A DNA stretch of 31,958 nucleotides from Sperchopsis tessellata (taxonomy: Eukaryota; Arthropoda; Insecta; Coleoptera; Hydrophilidae), in contig JAWQRN010000298.1 of the NCBI GenBank assembly GCA_033557685.1, positions 1 through 31,958 on the forward strand, given 5' to 3'. Below are positions 29,560 to 31,958 of the stretch, piece after piece. Below the pieces are notes generated by a model. That model ran no database searches, had not been told where the DNA came from, and saw only the letters and a program-made list of their open reading frames with translations. Position numbers and translations under genes: made by a program. Position 1 is the stretch's first letter, and each line of letters begins with the position of its first letter.

Positions 29560-30590
29560 AATTGTTAAAAAATAACTTTTTGTTTTGAAAAACAATATCT
29601 GACAAACCACCGTCACAGAATTTCTTATAAAGAGACGCAATTTCACGAACAGCAGTTTGAACATTGTCTATAAGTGCTTAGATCGTTTCTGGAGCATAAG
29701 CATAGACAGCATCTTTTGCCCAAAGAAAAAAGAATCCAGAGGCGTTAAATTGCACAATGTTGGCGCCAAATGATGTCTCCGAAACGGGTAATTACGATTC
29801 AATGAAATTTTGACGTAACAACTCGATTGTGTCCCGGCTTGTGTGGCATGCAGCTCCATCCTGCTGAAATTATACATCGTCCAAGTCCAAAGTACCAACC
29901 TCAGGGCAAAAAAGTTACCCTGCGTCGATTATCATCGCAGTCCATCCACTGTTACGGTAGCACCAGCTTAATTTTCAAAAAATACGAACCAATCATGCCT
30001 ACAGCCCAAAATCCGCACCAAAGATTCACTTGTAGTGAATGGATAAAACATTCAACAGTTACTCTTCGATTTTCAGGGACCCAGGTACGAGAGATTTGTT
30101 TGTTGACGTGGCCAAAGAGATGGAAAAAGAAAATTGGGGTCGTCTATAAACATTTCAAGCTCCCAATCAGCGAAGCTACGGTGTTATCCATGGCCTTCAA
30201 GCTTAAATTCTTGCACCAGTTAAACTGTATAAGCCTTCAAGCTAAGATCTTTATGAAAATTTCTGTGAGAAGTACCGTATGAAATGCCTAATGGTCTTCT
30301 TATTGGTACAGCAACACGTTCAGTTACAGCTGCAACGTTGTCAGTTGACCTGGCTGGACGACTAATGTTTCCTCTTTTTACATCAGAATACTGCTATTAA
30401 AATTTGTTTATTAAATCAACAATATGTCAACAAGAAGGCGCTTCATATCGATTAAAGGCACTTCGAACCTTACGTACTGATTCAGCAAAATTTTCACCAT
30501 TTTTTGTAGTGAATTTTCAAAATTTTAATGCGTGTTTAGTTGTAAGGTGTCACATACGACGTTTCTAACTTTGATTCATCAAAAAAATAG
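29560..30590 (-). pseudogene. Mariner-like transposase relic (DD~41D type)
   Basis: Read on the minus strand: LTTKHALKF and NGENFAESVRKVRSAFNRYE (N-terminal HTH, from about 30550). Then DVKRGNISRPARSTDNVAAV TERVAV, RRPLGISYGT, LVQELK, RSFADWELEMFIDDPNF, HLFGHVNKQISRTWVPENRR VTVECF and ATVTVDG. FQQDGAACHTSRDTIELLRQ NF and, one frame over, NLTPLDSFFFGQK precede APETI, ALIDNVQTAVREIAS and DGGLSDIVF (about 29575). The second Asp is at 29860-29858 and the third at 29736-29734. They are 124 nt apart, about 41 codons, unlike the 35 of DD34D mariners. The segment with the first catalytic Asp (IIFSDEAHF-type) is deleted between DPNF and HLFGHVNK. No terminal repeats identified. Confidence 0.85.
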
Positions 30591-30599
30591 CATTCCATA

Positions 30600-31115
30600 C
30601 AATAATTTCCAATAATTTAGCTTGCATAAGAAGTAGATCTACCACATTTAGTTTTGCTGTTAATGTTTATCCTGAAAATTATTTGATGCCGGTAATGCTG
30701 TAAAATACAAATATTATTGTAGTAATAGGTCCAAGCTTATTATAACAGAAAACATTAAGTTTGCGATATCTCTTAAAACTTAAATGACCAAGTTAATTGC
30801 GAATATTTTATTTTTTGTAATAGTCTCCAACTATAATTCTTCTACAATTGTATATAATGTTGTTGTTTCATTATCTGATATTTTTTAATTAACTGATGCA
30901 GTAAAATCCGAAAACGTTTTCATTAATAAATAATGTTTGGGCCAAGATTATTAATTTTCTTTTAAATATTAATATGACTTCTTTTGCTATGATAATTTGC
31001 TAGGATATAAATAACTTGAAAACTTTTATGTGGTGTCTCTCATAGACAACTTTGCTTAGCATTTCGTTTTGTTTACAACTTTCTTCTTTACAATCTATCG
31101 TATCGGTTTAAAATC

Positions 31116-31120
<5 letters not shown>
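30600..31120. other. AT-rich spacer without a recognised gene
   Basis: Nothing recognisable between the transposase relic and the (TA)n tract; probably intronic if the exon at 27382 is real. Confidence 0.45.

Positions 31121-31171
<51 letters not shown>
31121..31171. repeat. (TA)n microsatellite, left of the fold-back element
   Basis: About 25 TA units without interruption. A second TA-rich tract ends the window (31919-31958), so the intervening fold-back element is bracketed by TA repeats. Confidence 0.97.
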
Positions 31172-31177
<6 letters not shown>

Positions 31178-31217
31178 AAGCATTTGACCACACTAATTAC
31201 ATGAAAAAAATGTCAAG

Positions 31218-31905
31218 AATATAATCCAACAACTGTCGGTTATCAATTTAACTTTATCTTTGGGTTAGCGGTCAGAAAAGATAAAACAATTTGTTAGATT
31301 TTTTTTTTAATTTTCATGTCTCTTTTGACATAATGGATCAATATTTATTGTTTTCTCGTTTTTTAGACCCTTTTGGTCTTCTTACCTGTTTTGTACACAG
31401 GTTTAAATATTATTATTTTTGATGTAAAGAGTTTTATAGTTGACTGTCATTTTTTGTTGTGTTAAAAATATTAGAGCCACAAGTAGCCGTTGCTGTTTGA
31501 ATAGTGCCTACCACCATCTTGGAGGTCACATGTTTATTTGTCAGGTTAAATAATACCTCTGACCAAAGTTATCGAAGTCGTATTATTTTGCGTCTATATT
31601 AATAGTTTTTATTAAGTAACATGTTCATCCAGGGATTTCCTTCCTTGGTTTGCAACTTTCTTAAGTCTTCAACTTTAATGAAGTTGTTATATTAGTTTTT
31701 CACACTTTTGTCTTTTTTAATAATTCAGCTATACATTGTTTTTCCACTCTTCTTTATAGCCTGTGAAGAAGGATAGCGTTAATTAAGCATTAGAAACGTC
31801 GGTATTGCAAAAAAAAATAAATAAATAAAATTCTAACAGATTCTTTTATTTTATCTGTCCTAAAGATAGAATTAAATTGATAACCGTCAGTTGTTGGTTT
31901 ATATT
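31218..31905. mobile_element. Fold-back element with ~85-bp inverted ends
   Basis: The left arm 31218-31308 and right arm 31820-31905 are inverted copies. Shared blocks are CAACAACTG-CGGTTATCAA, TTTAA-TTATCTTT, CAGA-AAGATAAAA and TGTTAGA. The intervening 510 bp has no ORF but contains TGAAGA at 31764-31769 and GAAACGTCGG from 31793. Inverted ends around a unique middle, lying in TA repeats, suit a Penelope-like element remnant with inverted repeats or a non-autonomous DNA element. Confidence 0.62.
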
Positions 31906-31918
31906 TTTGATATTAATT

Positions 31919-31927
31919 ATATATATG

Positions 31928-31958
<31 letters not shown>
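31919..31958. repeat. TA-rich microsatellite at window end
   Basis: (TA)n with TGTA and TACA interruptions, cut by the window edge. Confidence 0.95.

Noticed and set aside
29827..30282. 151-codon plus-strand frame
   Set aside because: Antisense of the mariner-like transposase, which has matching motifs in conserved order on the minus strand.
1..31958. CRISPR array, tRNA or rRNA genes, bacterial operons
   Set aside because: No regularly spaced repeats, no cloverleaf-forming segments and no rRNA-like blocks were seen on either strand.

Overview
This window looks like intergenic or intronic DNA from a large, AT-rich insect genome. Every coding trace except one exon candidate and a few unidentified ORFs is a decayed eukaryotic transposable element. 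There are GT-AG intron signals, TATA/AATAAA signals, (TA)n microsatellites and TA target duplications, and no bacterial gene organisation. The order of insect is not resolved. All boundaries of decayed elements are approximate (about 20-50 bases) unless an exact repeat end is given.

Layout: 1-1680 AT-rich, nothing recognised. 1690-3440 (+) LINE reverse-transcriptase relic. 3466-4370 (+) LTR copy A with a primer-binding-like site and a gag-like start. 5862-6112 palindromic fold-back element. 6150-6800 (-) LTR copy C. 7262-8225 broken, exon-like open frames of unknown origin. 8240-8290 and 8410-9325 (+) 3' ends of one R1-like LINE family. 9783-11518 an element with inverted repeats of about 130 bp at both ends, enclosing a broken gene of an uncharacterised multicopy arthropod family, with an 86-bp intron still visible. 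12780-13190 (+) LTR copy B. 13480-14323 (+) irritans-like mariner. 14455-16680 (+) an RTE-like LINE interrupted by a jockey-like LINE fragment and by a second inverted-repeat insert. 18410-18919 (-) a solo LTR with exact 4-bp target duplications. 20340-21653 (-) Tigger/pogo-like transposase. 22040-24740 (-) a longer copy of the jockey-like LINE. 25300-26085 (-) an unidentified ORF next to another LINE RT tail. 26260-26414 a short MITE with TA duplications. 27382-27565 (+) a CpG-rich open exon ending in a consensus splice donor, the best candidate for a living host gene. 29560-30590 (-) another mariner-like transposase. 31121-31958 a fold-back element between two (TA)n tracts.

No element here appears able to move. 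All transposase and RT frames are interrupted, and several catalytic residues are visibly changed or deleted. The most unusual material is (i) the 9783-11518 element, which suggests that a protein family I know only as 'uncharacterised' is carried by a TIR-bounded DNA transposon, and (ii) a recurring association of fold-back structures with degenerate hammerhead-ribozyme-like cores (6081-6112, 16188-16212, 31764-31797, plus an intact-looking CTGATGA...GAAAC at 18246-18269). The latter pattern is known from Penelope-like elements and related retroelements.
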